From Cognataquiflexum gelatinilyticum (GTDB taxonomy: Bacteria > Bacteroidota > Bacteroidia > Cytophagales > Cyclobacteriaceae): DNA of 64,000 bases. The stretch covers positions 930,001 through 994,000 of the forward strand of contig NZ_JANAEZ010000001.1 in the NCBI RefSeq assembly GCF_024813435.1, read 5' to 3'. A program made the translations under genes and the position numbers. The notes under the pieces were generated by a model that was not told the DNA's origin, did not search any database, and saw nothing but the letters and a program-made list of their open reading frames with translations. The stretch's first letter is position 1; each line of letters begins with the position of its first letter. Below are positions 25,667 to 33,890 of this stretch, piece after piece.

Positions 25667-27028
25667 ATGAATATTGTGAAAAACAGCAGGAGATTAAGTC
25701 AGATTGGGATATTCACCTTGATTTTATGTGGATTTACATTTCAAGGTTATTCTCAGAAAACTGCTAATCCTCCAACCGAACTTTTTGCTAAAAATCTTTT
25801 TCACATCACTGAAATTATGGTTACCGATGTAGCCTCTCCTCCTGCTGCAGCCAGATTTTATGCCTATACCACCTTAGCAGCACACCTTGCTTGGGACCAA
25901 GCGCTTGGGCTTTCAATGGAGGAAAACTTGTTGACCAAAACCAATATTGAGAATTTTGAATTCTTTGGGGAAACAGAAAAAAACCTTTCTCCGGAGTTTG
26001 TTGCGATGTATGCTATGTTGGAAACAGGGAGAAATATCATGCCTTCCGGAAAGCTACTTGAGGAAAATCAAAAAACCCTGACCAGTAAATTTCTCAAGTC
26101 AAAATGGATTTCCAAAAAAGACTTAGAAGTCAATATTGCATTTGCCAAAAAGGTTTCTTCCCAGGTTTTGGAATTGGCCAATAAGGATGGTTACAAACAA
26201 TTGAGCTCCTTGACGAGATATAGCCCTAAAAAAAATCAAGGAAGTTGGTATCCTACTCCTCCTGCTTACATGGCAGCAGTTGAACCTGAATGGAGAACAA
26301 TCAGGACATTCTTTTTAAAGGAGTTAAAATCCTACAAACCTTTACCTCCGGCTAAATTTGATCTAACCGAAGGAAGCCCATTCAAAACCCAACTTGATGA
26401 AGTTTTTCAGGTTACCTCTTCACTTTCTGAAGAACAGCAGTTGATCGCTAATTTTTGGGATTGTAACCCGTTTAAAGTGAGTTTTTCAGGACATATGGCC
26501 ATAGGATTGAAAAAGATTTCTCCTGGAGGCCATTGGATTGGAATCACAGGAATAGCAGCTGAAAAAGCTAAAATACCTTGGAGAGAAACAATTTATATTC
26601 ACGCTCTTGTGGCATTGGGATTACACGATGCATTCATAAGCTGTTGGGAAGAAAAGTATGATTCAGACCGAATCAGGCCAGAGTCTGCAATTCAAAGACA
26701 CTTAAATCCATCTTGGAAGCCTTTGTTGCAAACACCCCCTTTTCCTGAATATACAAGCGGTCACAGTGTTATTTCAAAAACAAGTGCCGTTATCCTAACT
26801 GACTACTTTGGTGAAAATTTTGATTTTATCGATAACTCAGAAGTTTACTTTGGATTACCCGAACGACCTTTCCAATCTTTTTCACAAGCTGCGGATGAAG
26901 CTGCCATTTCAAGACTTTATGGTGGAATCCACTTCCGGGATGCTATAGAGGAAGGTGTCAAACAAGGGGATAAAATCGGCCGATATATACTGAACAGGGC
27001 TGATTTAAGCCTAGAGTCTAAACGCTGA
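25667..27028 (+). CDS. Vanadium-dependent haloperoxidase/PAP2 family protein
   Basis: 453 residues with a signal peptide (FTLILCGFTFQGYSQ). All vanadate/phosphate ligands of the family are visible: KX6RP at Lys330-Arg337-Pro338, SGH at 364-366, and SRX5H at Ser415-Arg416-His422. Haloperoxidases oxidise halides with H2O2 and are related to PAP2 acid phosphatases, and the sequence alone cannot separate the two. It starts 1 bp after the CRTAC1-like stop codon and ends 5 bp before the stop of the opposing FAD oxidoreductase, so transcripts converge here without a clear terminator. A role in modifying glycans or extracellular matter is inference from context. Confidence 0.85.
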   Translation: MNIVKNSRRLSQIGIFTLILCGFTFQGYSQKTANPPTELFAKNLFHITEIMVTDVASPPAAARFYAYTTLAAHLAWDQALGLSMEENLLTKTNIENFEFFGETEKNLSPEFVAMYAMLETGRNIMPSGKLLEENQKTLTSKFLKSKWISKKDLEVNIAFAKKVSSQVLELANKDGYKQLSSLTRYSPKKNQGSWYPTPPAYMAAVEPEWRTIRTFFLKELKSYKPLPPAKFDLTEGSPFKTQLDEVFQVTSSLSEEQQLIANFWDCNPFKVSFSGHMAIGLKKISPGGHWIGITGIAAEKAKIPWRETIYIHALVALGLHDAFISCWEEKYDSDRIRPESAIQRHLNPSWKPLLQTPPFPEYTSGHSVISKTSAVILTDYFGENFDFIDNSEVYFGLPERPFQSFSQAADEAAISRLYGGIHFRDAIEEGVKQGDKIGRYILNRADLSLESKR

Positions 27029-27033
27029 AAATA

Positions 27034-28896
27034 TTATGGTTTTGACGGCAATCCATTAAAGTCTACAGGAATAGAAAAAGGGTCCAAAATGCTGTCCAAT
27101 AAAACCGCAACAGATAACCTATCAAGAAAATTCGTTGCCGCAGGTGTCCCGCTAAGATTTTGATTCTTCCAAATTAACTTAATGTCATTTTCAATTAATT
27201 CCGGACGGACGACTTTCATAATGTCCAAAAACCTCCCAAGTGTCAACCGCTCACCAGAAGCGTCCCAATATTGAGCATATTGTGAATAAAGAGGCCTAAG
27301 ACCTTCAACCAACTCAAATTCTGAAATTTCCCGTTCAGGATAAAACCAAGTTTGATTTGCCCATTTATATGGAACACCAAATCCCTTTAATATTCCCGTC
27401 GCTCCTATTTTTTGGATTGACAAGAAGTGTGGGTGGTTTGCATCAATGTCCCTGAAAGGCATTAAATAGGCATTTTTTACCAAAAGGTTTTCCTGAACAT
27501 TCCTGATTTTTACCTCTTGCAAATTTTGCTCATTGAGAATGGCAGTTCCTGCCAAAGCTCCTGCTGCTTGACCTATCCCCAAAACAACAGGCTGCAATCG
27601 GCTAGCCCCATTGACAATATTTGAAACTCCGATACTTTTCTCGGCCACGATAAAATGTGTAGATCCTTTCGGAATAAGGCTTCCCAACGGGATGTTGTAA
27701 GAAGGTACTCTGATTTTGATGAAGTCAATTTCGGGTGCATTTGGATTCATCTTATGGTGATGGTCAATGGTATAATCCCCAACCGCAATTCCTGTCCTGT
27801 AATATGGTTTTTCTTGATTATAAGGAGAAAGAACATAAGGTAAGGTAAACATCGATTCAGCAGCAACACGCCTCGATTCCCGATGGTAAGGAATAAAAGG
27901 CAGTTGGTCTTTAGTTGGGAACTCATCATCCGCCAAGCCTAGATGTTTGTAGCCAAGCTCGTTTTGGATATAATAGATAAATCTCAAAGAATGCAATTTG
28001 GCTTCCTCAAGTGCCATGTCCCTGTCCTTTTGAGACATTTCGACAATGTTCATATACAAGTCATTGCCACAATTGGGCCAATTTACCATGTACTTTCCAT
28101 TAGGAAGTTTTCCATAATTGAGCATTTTCTGACAGTCATTTTGTGGACTGTCAAAGGAAATCGGGTCTGCATGGTTGCAGGCACAGGCAAATATCTCAGG
28201 ATCATATCCCTTTGGTTTTGGTATGGTTTTGTCATTCCCTATTCCATAATCTTTCAAAACCACCACATAGGTCAAGTCCTGAACGATATCATTTGCTTGA
28301 CTTGGGGCAAATGTTTCTCCAAAACGATCCTGACTATCCATCCCAACATAATACTTGTAGCCAAGTGAGGCCATAACATCACCAAGTTCCGTGGCGTCGA
28401 TGAGCATTTTTGCCTTTATTATTTTCTTTTTTCCTTTTTCGAGATAGGAAACCGTCCAACTATCGGATTCAAAAACAGCGTTTTGCCATAGAACCTCAAA
28501 ATGTACCTTGAGATTCTGTTCTTGTTTTATCCAATCCTGAAAAATTCTATTTCCTACTGAAGGCTCAAAAAGGGTATTACTGACCCAACCAGTATTTACC
28601 GCAGAAGGCCCGCCGTAGTACTCGTATAACTTCTCTCTAAATTCTCCCCAAATCCCGGACGGTATATGATGGTTGCCATCAATGGCGGAAACACCGGCTG
28701 CAGTAATCATTCCTCCGAGCCATGGAGTTTCTTCCAAAATAACCGTTTTGACACCCATTCTAGATGCCTGGATCCCTGCAGATATTCCGCTCGCACCTCC
28801 TCCGATGATCAATAACTGGGTCTCTTCTTGTCCAAAGACCCTATTGTTAACACAAATACACAAGAAGATGAGAAAAAAAGATAAAATGGATTTCAT
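27034..28896 (-). CDS. Secreted FAD-dependent oxidoreductase
   Basis: 620 residues with a signal peptide (MKSILSFFLIFLCICVNN, then GQEE). The FAD-binding Rossmann motif is LLIIGGGASGISAGIQASRMG, followed by TPWLGGMITAAGVSAIDG. This is the pattern of the FAD_oxidored group found in many polysaccharide utilisation loci. Further FAD contacts are suggested by MLIDATELGDVMA and a late VLGIGQAAGALA segment. Its donor is unknown; oxidation of a sugar or amino sugar outside the cytoplasm is a reasonable guess. It is the last gene of the SusC-to-ROK-kinase series, 32 bp after the ROK kinase. Confidence 0.85.
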   Translation of the reverse strand: MKSILSFFLIFLCICVNNRVFGQEETQLLIIGGGASGISAGIQASRMGVKTVILEETPWLGGMITAAGVSAIDGNHHIPSGIWGEFREKLYEYYGGPSAVNTGWVSNTLFEPSVGNRIFQDWIKQEQNLKVHFEVLWQNAVFESDSWTVSYLEKGKKKIIKAKMLIDATELGDVMASLGYKYYVGMDSQDRFGETFAPSQANDIVQDLTYVVVLKDYGIGNDKTIPKPKGYDPEIFACACNHADPISFDSPQNDCQKMLNYGKLPNGKYMVNWPNCGNDLYMNIVEMSQKDRDMALEEAKLHSLRFIYYIQNELGYKHLGLADDEFPTKDQLPFIPYHRESRRVAAESMFTLPYVLSPYNQEKPYYRTGIAVGDYTIDHHHKMNPNAPEIDFIKIRVPSYNIPLGSLIPKGSTHFIVAEKSIGVSNIVNGASRLQPVVLGIGQAAGALAGTAILNEQNLQEVKIRNVQENLLVKNAYLMPFRDIDANHPHFLSIQKIGATGILKGFGVPYKWANQTWFYPEREISEFELVEGLRPLYSQYAQYWDASGERLTLGRFLDIMKVVRPELIENDIKLIWKNQNLSGTPAATNFLDRLSVAVLLDSILDPFSIPVDFNGLPSKP

Positions 28897-28928
28897 ATAA
28901 TACTGCTTTAAAGAGATAATTGCTCAAG

Positions 28929-29822
28929 TTACAATTCTTGATCCAAACCCAATAAAACTTTTTGATCAAAAAACTTAGACGCGGCCCCAAAAAGAGCGCT
29001 TTTGTCTCCGAATTCACTGATGAAAACAGGTGTTTGGTTATTTTTTAATTTTAAAGTCGAAATAGTATTATTCAGAAAAAAACCATGTGCTTTGGCGATG
29101 TTGCCTCCAATGACAACAGCATCCAAGGGAACTTCTTCGGACCTCTTTAGTATAAAGTCTGCAAGATTGGAGGAAAATTCCTCAAAAGCAGGAATGGCCA
29201 TTTGGAGCAAATCCTCGCTTTCAATAATCTCTTTTACCCCATTGACTTGGATAGAAAAATTTTGTCTGAACCAATTGACAAACCATCCTGTGCCCAAATA
29301 ATCCTCTGCAATACCTTCTTTGAATTTTGAAGACCAAAGAGCAGCATCAACGATCTCTCCATTAAATTTCAAGGAAGAACCTAGGCCAGTTCCCAAAGTC
29401 ATACCCAAAATATTTTTAAATTTTGATACCTTCCCAAATTTCGCTTCGCCCATCAAGAAAGCCTTTGCATCATTTACAAAATGGATTTGTGTCGGCATTA
29501 TACCCATCCTGCCAGCGAGTTCATCTTTTAAATTAACACCAAAAAGGTGAATGAACTTACCTTGATCCTTGATCTGACAAATTCCATTTAAATAATCAAA
29601 AGGTGCAGGCATAGCCAAGGAAATACAGCATTTGGTAAGATCTAAAGACAATTCCTTGAAAAGGGAAACCCATTCTTCAAGGATAAAATCCTTTGATTGT
29701 CCAGAATCCAATTTTTTTTCATGAATTGGCCCCAAGGCAAATCCATCCTCCCTCTCAACAAAGGAGGCGACAGAAATATGCGAACCACCTATATCCGCAG
29801 AAATTATCCATCTATTTGCCAT
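28929..29822 (-). CDS. ROK-family sugar kinase
   Basis: 297 residues. ATP is bound by ADIGGSHISVASF at the N-terminus, the catalytic Asp lies in HFVNDAKAFLMGEA near residue 118, and LGMTLGTGLGSSLKFNGEI is the second phosphate loop. VIGGNIAKA near residue 237 closes the fold. The zinc-binding CxCGxxGCxE motif of typical ROK kinases is absent; the region reads LWSSKFKEGIAEDYLG instead. Context (GH18, LacI, SusCD) suggests phosphorylation of N-acetylglucosamine or a related sugar released in the periplasm. It lies between the LacI gene and the FAD oxidoreductase gene. Confidence 0.85.
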   Translation of the reverse strand: MANRWIISADIGGSHISVASFVEREDGFALGPIHEKKLDSGQSKDFILEEWVSLFKELSLDLTKCCISLAMPAPFDYLNGICQIKDQGKFIHLFGVNLKDELAGRMGIMPTQIHFVNDAKAFLMGEAKFGKVSKFKNILGMTLGTGLGSSLKFNGEIVDAALWSSKFKEGIAEDYLGTGWFVNWFRQNFSIQVNGVKEIIESEDLLQMAIPAFEEFSSNLADFILKRSEEVPLDAVVIGGNIAKAHGFFLNNTISTLKLKNNQTPVFISEFGDKSALFGAASKFFDQKVLLGLDQEL

Positions 29823-29957
29823 TCTTAGGTTAAAACCAATTTTTCAAATCCGGAATACTCAATCCTATGTTCCAAATTAATTTATAAAATTACGCTGCTA
29901 AAAGGATTTATCAAAAATATCGAAATTCTCCCATATTACTACATCGAAAAATTTAGT

Positions 29958-30986
29958 TTACTTTTTGGCGTCAGAAGAAGCTCTTACATGAAGGGTATTC
30001 GGCAAAGTAATTTTAAAATCCTTGAGGTAGGTTCCTTCTCCATCAAGCATTCTCAACATTCCCTCCATCAATTTTTCGGCTATGGATTCTAAAGGTTGTT
30101 CAATTGCGGAGATATTTGGCTGAAAGAGTGTGAAAAAATAATGGTCATCAAAAGAAACAACCAATAAGTCAATAGGAATACGTTTTTTCAAAGTGTTTAA
30201 TGCTTGCAAACCCTCAAAAGCAAGGTAATTTGTGGCAAAAAACAGGCCGTCAAGGTCAGCGTTCTGTTGAATAAAGAGCTGTATTTTTTGGCTTAATCCC
30301 TGATCTGAAGGATTCTGAAACGGTAACATTAAAACATTACTTTTCAATCCATGATTTTCAATGGCTTCATTGTACCCCTTTAACCTGTCTTTCATTTGGA
30401 TTTGATCAGATTCCACTGTAATGAATCCAATATTCTTACACCCGTTATTTATTAAATGTAAGGTAGCTTCGAAAGCACTTTTTTCATTTTCCACAACCAC
30501 ATAATTGCAGTCAATTGAAGGAATCCACCTATCAAATAAAAGAACAGCAAATTCATCCTCGATAAGATCAATAATGGTGTTTTCAAGATTTGGAGTCGGT
30601 GTGATGATAAAGCCATCCACACTGCGGACTTTGAATGTATCAATCAGCGTTTTGGCTTTTTCAGGGTCATTGTTTGTACTGCAATAGATGATTTTATATC
30701 CATTTTTATAAGCCTTTTCTTCGATTTCTCTGGCTATTGAAGCAAAAAACTGATTGGAGATATCCTCCACCATAAAGACAATTACTTTCGATTTCCCAAG
30801 TCGTAGGCTTTGAGCTAAATGGCTGGGTTTATATCCTACTGCCTTAATGTAATCTTCCACTCTGAGTGTCAGCTCATCACTGATTCTCTTTTCTTTGGCT
30901 TTGCCATTGAGAATAAATGAAACAGTGGTAATGGATATTCCCAGAGACTTAGCAATATCTTTAATTGATATCTTTTTCTTTGCCAT
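29958..30986 (-). CDS. LacI-family transcriptional regulator
   Basis: 342 residues. The N-terminal HTH and hinge are KKISIKDIAKSLGISITTVSFILNG...VGYKPSHLAQSLRLGKSK. The sugar-binding core follows, with IVFMVEDISNQFFASIAREIEE, SVDGFIITPTP, LLFDRWIPSIDCNYVVVEN and LLVVSFDDHYFFTLFQPNISAIEQP. LacI proteins leave DNA when they bind a sugar. It sits between GH18 and the ROK kinase in the same orientation, so it probably governs this cluster. The 81-bp upstream gap contains an imperfect inverted motif (ATCGAGA...TCTTGAT) that could be its operator. A second regulator of another family (ROK, 21057) is nearby. Confidence 0.92.
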   Translation of the reverse strand: MAKKKISIKDIAKSLGISITTVSFILNGKAKEKRISDELTLRVEDYIKAVGYKPSHLAQSLRLGKSKVIVFMVEDISNQFFASIAREIEEKAYKNGYKIIYCSTNNDPEKAKTLIDTFKVRSVDGFIITPTPNLENTIIDLIEDEFAVLLFDRWIPSIDCNYVVVENEKSAFEATLHLINNGCKNIGFITVESDQIQMKDRLKGYNEAIENHGLKSNVLMLPFQNPSDQGLSQKIQLFIQQNADLDGLFFATNYLAFEGLQALNTLKKRIPIDLLVVSFDDHYFFTLFQPNISAIEQPLESIAEKLMEGMLRMLDGEGTYLKDFKITLPNTLHVRASSDAKK

Positions 30987-31067
30987 TTTTACTCTACCCT
31001 AACATTCGATCAAGACGACAATATCTCGATTTTTGTTTATTTATCCTTCCTATTGAAAATAAAATGG

Positions 31068-32210
31068 CTATTTCAGGTTTTCATAAATGGCATTGAGCAA
31101 GGTATGATCTTCCGTATCTTCACTATATTCCCAAAACATGGCACCACCCATTTTGTGTTTTTTTATAAATTTGGTCTTTTCAGATATTGATTCTGCATCT
31201 TCAAAGGTTACAAAAACCCTCTCTTTCTCATTCCAAAGAAATGGCGCTTTGGCATTTTCATCCCAGTGTCTTACAAATAATGAATCTTTCATCAATTCCG
31301 AAATTGCACTAAAAGGATAACCTTTTGACCCTTTCCCAAATTGATAAAGTCCATTATTTTCTGGAGCAACATTTTCCCAACTTCTTCCATAAAATGCCAT
31401 ACCCATAACCAATTTCTCAGCAGGAACACCAGCAGCGATATGGTCTTTAACAGCTTTTTCAGTTGACCTTTCGTTTGGCTTCATTGTATACAAATTGGCA
31501 TGGTGTCCTGTTGTATCACTGCTAAATTGGACGATATAATCATAAGTCATAATATTGATAAAGTCTAGGTACTTCTGGGCCTGACCGAGATCATTGACAT
31601 CTAAGTATTCCTTAAATCCTGCCGAAGCAATCGTACTCAAATAATGGGTGTCATTGATAGAGCCAAGGCTATCCAAAGCCTCTCTTACTGATTTTAGCAT
31701 CAGCACAAAGTTTTCTTTGTCCTCCTGTCTATATGGATTATTATCCCCTGGTAAACCCGGATATTCCCAATCAAAATCCAATCCATCGAGATCATGACGT
31801 ACAAGATAATCAATTGCCGAAGCGGTAAATATTTTTCGGGACTCCTCGGTCAGGGCTGCGTCTGAAAACCCTTTGGACCAAGTCCAACCTCCTATTGAAA
31901 TCAATATTTTTAAATCAGGATTAAGGCTTTTTAGGGAATTCAGTTTGGTAAGATTTTCTTTGTCTGACTTTTCTCTGCCTTCCCCTTCCATTACTTTTCC
32001 GTCAATGACATTTGCAAAGGCATAATTGATATGGGTCATTTTTGCGGCATCTATCTTCGCTGTATCGACACCTTTCCATCCTGCGATGTATCCAATGATT
32101 TTATATTTATGTTCTTCACCTGCTACAAGGGAGACTGTTGTATTGTTTGATTCACAGGAAAAAAGTCCGATTAAAAGAAGGAAGAGAAATGATCTTTTTA
32201 TGTTAATCAT
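31068..32210 (-). CDS. Glycoside hydrolase family 18 lipoprotein, PUL-associated
   Basis: 380 residues from the ATG at 32210 (MINIKRSFLFLLLIGLFSC, lipobox Cys at about 19). An open frame reaches back to 32291, but it would run through a hairpin and into the SusD-like gene. The catalytic signature DGLDFDWEYP is intact (acid Glu near residue 149), with ISIGGWTWSKGFSDA, INIMTYDYIV and MGGAMFWEYSED. It should cleave chitin-type or N-glycan chitobiose linkages at the cell surface. It follows SusC and SusD and precedes LacI and the ROK kinase, so together they look like an amino-sugar polymer locus. It is clearly paralogous to the GH18 protein at 1957. Confidence 0.92.
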   Translation of the reverse strand: MINIKRSFLFLLLIGLFSCESNNTTVSLVAGEEHKYKIIGYIAGWKGVDTAKIDAAKMTHINYAFANVIDGKVMEGEGREKSDKENLTKLNSLKSLNPDLKILISIGGWTWSKGFSDAALTEESRKIFTASAIDYLVRHDLDGLDFDWEYPGLPGDNNPYRQEDKENFVLMLKSVREALDSLGSINDTHYLSTIASAGFKEYLDVNDLGQAQKYLDFINIMTYDYIVQFSSDTTGHHANLYTMKPNERSTEKAVKDHIAAGVPAEKLVMGMAFYGRSWENVAPENNGLYQFGKGSKGYPFSAISELMKDSLFVRHWDENAKAPFLWNEKERVFVTFEDAESISEKTKFIKKHKMGGAMFWEYSEDTEDHTLLNAIYENLK

Positions 32211-32228
32211 GACTTGATTGTTATAATG

Positions 32229-32256
32229 AAAAAAGGTGCCCAGAGGCACCTTTTTA
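32229..32256 (-). terminator. Hairpin between SusD-like and GH18 genes
   Basis: AAAAAGGTGCC (32230-32240), loop CAGA, then GGCACCTTTTT (32245-32255), a perfect 11-bp stem with T and A runs. On the minus strand it lies after the SusD stop (32278) and before the GH18 start (32210), so it probably ends or weakens the SusCD transcript and lowers downstream expression. Confidence 0.8.
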
Positions 32257-32277
32257 AAGTTTATTTTTATTGGAAAA

Positions 32278-33858
32278 TCAATTTCCACCATCCCACCACA
32301 TTTTGGTCATCAGGTTATCACCACCCATTCTTACACGGGCAGCTTCATAGTTTGCAGGATTTCCACCGATTTCAGCTTCCCAATAACGTAACCTTCTTGG
32401 GATTTCGTTGGCTTCAAATCTGTTTGGATCCTGGGTTGGAGTCAACACAGGATACCCTGTTCTTCTCCAGTTTGACCAGGACTCGATATCGTTCAACCAA
32501 GTTGCTGCCCAATACTCTTCACCGATAATCCTTAATTTATCAGCATCAGAGGCTGCAACAAAACCTCTTCCATCAATGTAAGCATTGATTTCAGCAGTTG
32601 ATCTTGCAAATGTAGGATCGAAATCAACCCAAGAGGTGATAGCTGCTGATACACCGTTTCTGAAATGGGTATTGGCGTCAGTTGTTATCCAACCTTTAAT
32701 TGATGCCTCTGCTTTCATAAGTTCGGTTTCAGCATAGGTAATCAATACATACGGATCTTCCCAATCTAAATACTTCAAGTTAAGCATAGCAAACATTCTG
32801 TTTCCTCTAGGCTGAAGGGCCTCAAATTCAGCAAGTTCAGAAGGGGAAAGGATTGTCCTTAGCGTTTGGGTATTGTAACCATTTGGCATACCACGCTGAG
32901 CAGCAGGATCGGTATTCCAAGTATCTGCTGAAGCAGTAGGGTCACCAAGTCCACCTGACACAATCATCAATCTAGGATCATTGTTGGCTTTCATCCAATC
33001 AATGAAGGTTTTGCTGATTTTGCAATCCTGAGAATACTTGTAAGTATTCCAATAGCCATCATTTAGACCGTTTCTGTTATTTCCGATTGGGCCTGTAGTG
33101 TATTGGATATAACCATTGTCCGCAACAGAACTGAAAGTTCCGCTATTGTTTGCCTCGATAAAGACTTCTCTTGCTTTCGCTGCATCTTTATTGGACATCC
33201 TCATCGCGATTCTCATTAATAGCGCATTAGTGAATTTTTTCCATTGATCAAGGTTACCACCGTAAACAAAATCTTGAACGCCTAAACCTTTTGCACTTGG
33301 ACTGAATTTATCCCTTGCGGCTTTAAGCTGATCCACCATGTCAAAGTAAATATCCTTTTGGTTATCATAAGTAGGGAACCAATTTGCTTCATCTTCCAAA
33401 CCTCTACCTGCTTGAAAATAAGGGATATCTCCATAAAGGTCAGTCATTCTGTGAAGGTCATAAATCCTCAATACAGTTGCTGCTGCATTCAGGTTAGCAT
33501 CCTCCGGACTATCTTTGGTTTTGTCGATTACATGTGAATAAAGCTTGATCACATCCGTGTAGTGCCTTTCCATATAAGCACCACTATATTGGGCATTATA
33601 GAAATACTTGTCACCGCTAAAATAGCCCGCCAACGAAGATGAATGTTGGATCATTGTGGCAGCATACAGCATGTTGGCTCTGGTGTTCTCATACTCTCCA
33701 CCAATTCTTAAGGTAGCAAGAGAAAACAAGAATGCCATATCCATATCCGTAACTGCATTTGGGTCTGTATTCAGATCCAACAAATTCTGCTCATCACAAG
33801 AACTGAATGTCAAAGTGAAAGCGAGAAGGAGTCCAGTTATTTTATATATACTTTTCAT
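32278..33858 (-). CDS. SusD/RagB-like nutrient-binding outer membrane lipoprotein
   Basis: 526 residues from the ATG at 33858, which gives the lipoprotein signal MKSIYKITGLLLAFTLTFSSC. The helical SusD-like_2 fold is suggested by LDLNTDPNAVTDMDMAFLFS, the TPR-like AATVLRIYDLHRMTDLYGDIPYFQAG and the C-terminal WLNDIESWSNWRRTGYPVLTP. SusD-like lipoproteins cap the SusC channel and capture oligosaccharides or peptides at the surface. The gene starts 32 bp after the SusC stop, and a hairpin follows. The ligand cannot be read directly; the neighbouring GH18 suggests N-acetylglucosamine-containing glycans. Confidence 0.92.
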   Translation of the reverse strand: MKSIYKITGLLLAFTLTFSSCDEQNLLDLNTDPNAVTDMDMAFLFSLATLRIGGEYENTRANMLYAATMIQHSSSLAGYFSGDKYFYNAQYSGAYMERHYTDVIKLYSHVIDKTKDSPEDANLNAAATVLRIYDLHRMTDLYGDIPYFQAGRGLEDEANWFPTYDNQKDIYFDMVDQLKAARDKFSPSAKGLGVQDFVYGGNLDQWKKFTNALLMRIAMRMSNKDAAKAREVFIEANNSGTFSSVADNGYIQYTTGPIGNNRNGLNDGYWNTYKYSQDCKISKTFIDWMKANNDPRLMIVSGGLGDPTASADTWNTDPAAQRGMPNGYNTQTLRTILSPSELAEFEALQPRGNRMFAMLNLKYLDWEDPYVLITYAETELMKAEASIKGWITTDANTHFRNGVSAAITSWVDFDPTFARSTAEINAYIDGRGFVAASDADKLRIIGEEYWAATWLNDIESWSNWRRTGYPVLTPTQDPNRFEANEIPRRLRYWEAEIGGNPANYEAARVRMGGDNLMTKMWWDGGN

Positions 33859-33890
33859 TTTTCCGTGAATTAGTTTGTTAAACATCCCTA

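Noticed and set aside
32211..32291. Longer GH18 start at 32291
   Set aside because: It would run through the terminator hairpin and overlap the SusD-like gene, and it hides the lipoprotein signal that begins at 32210.
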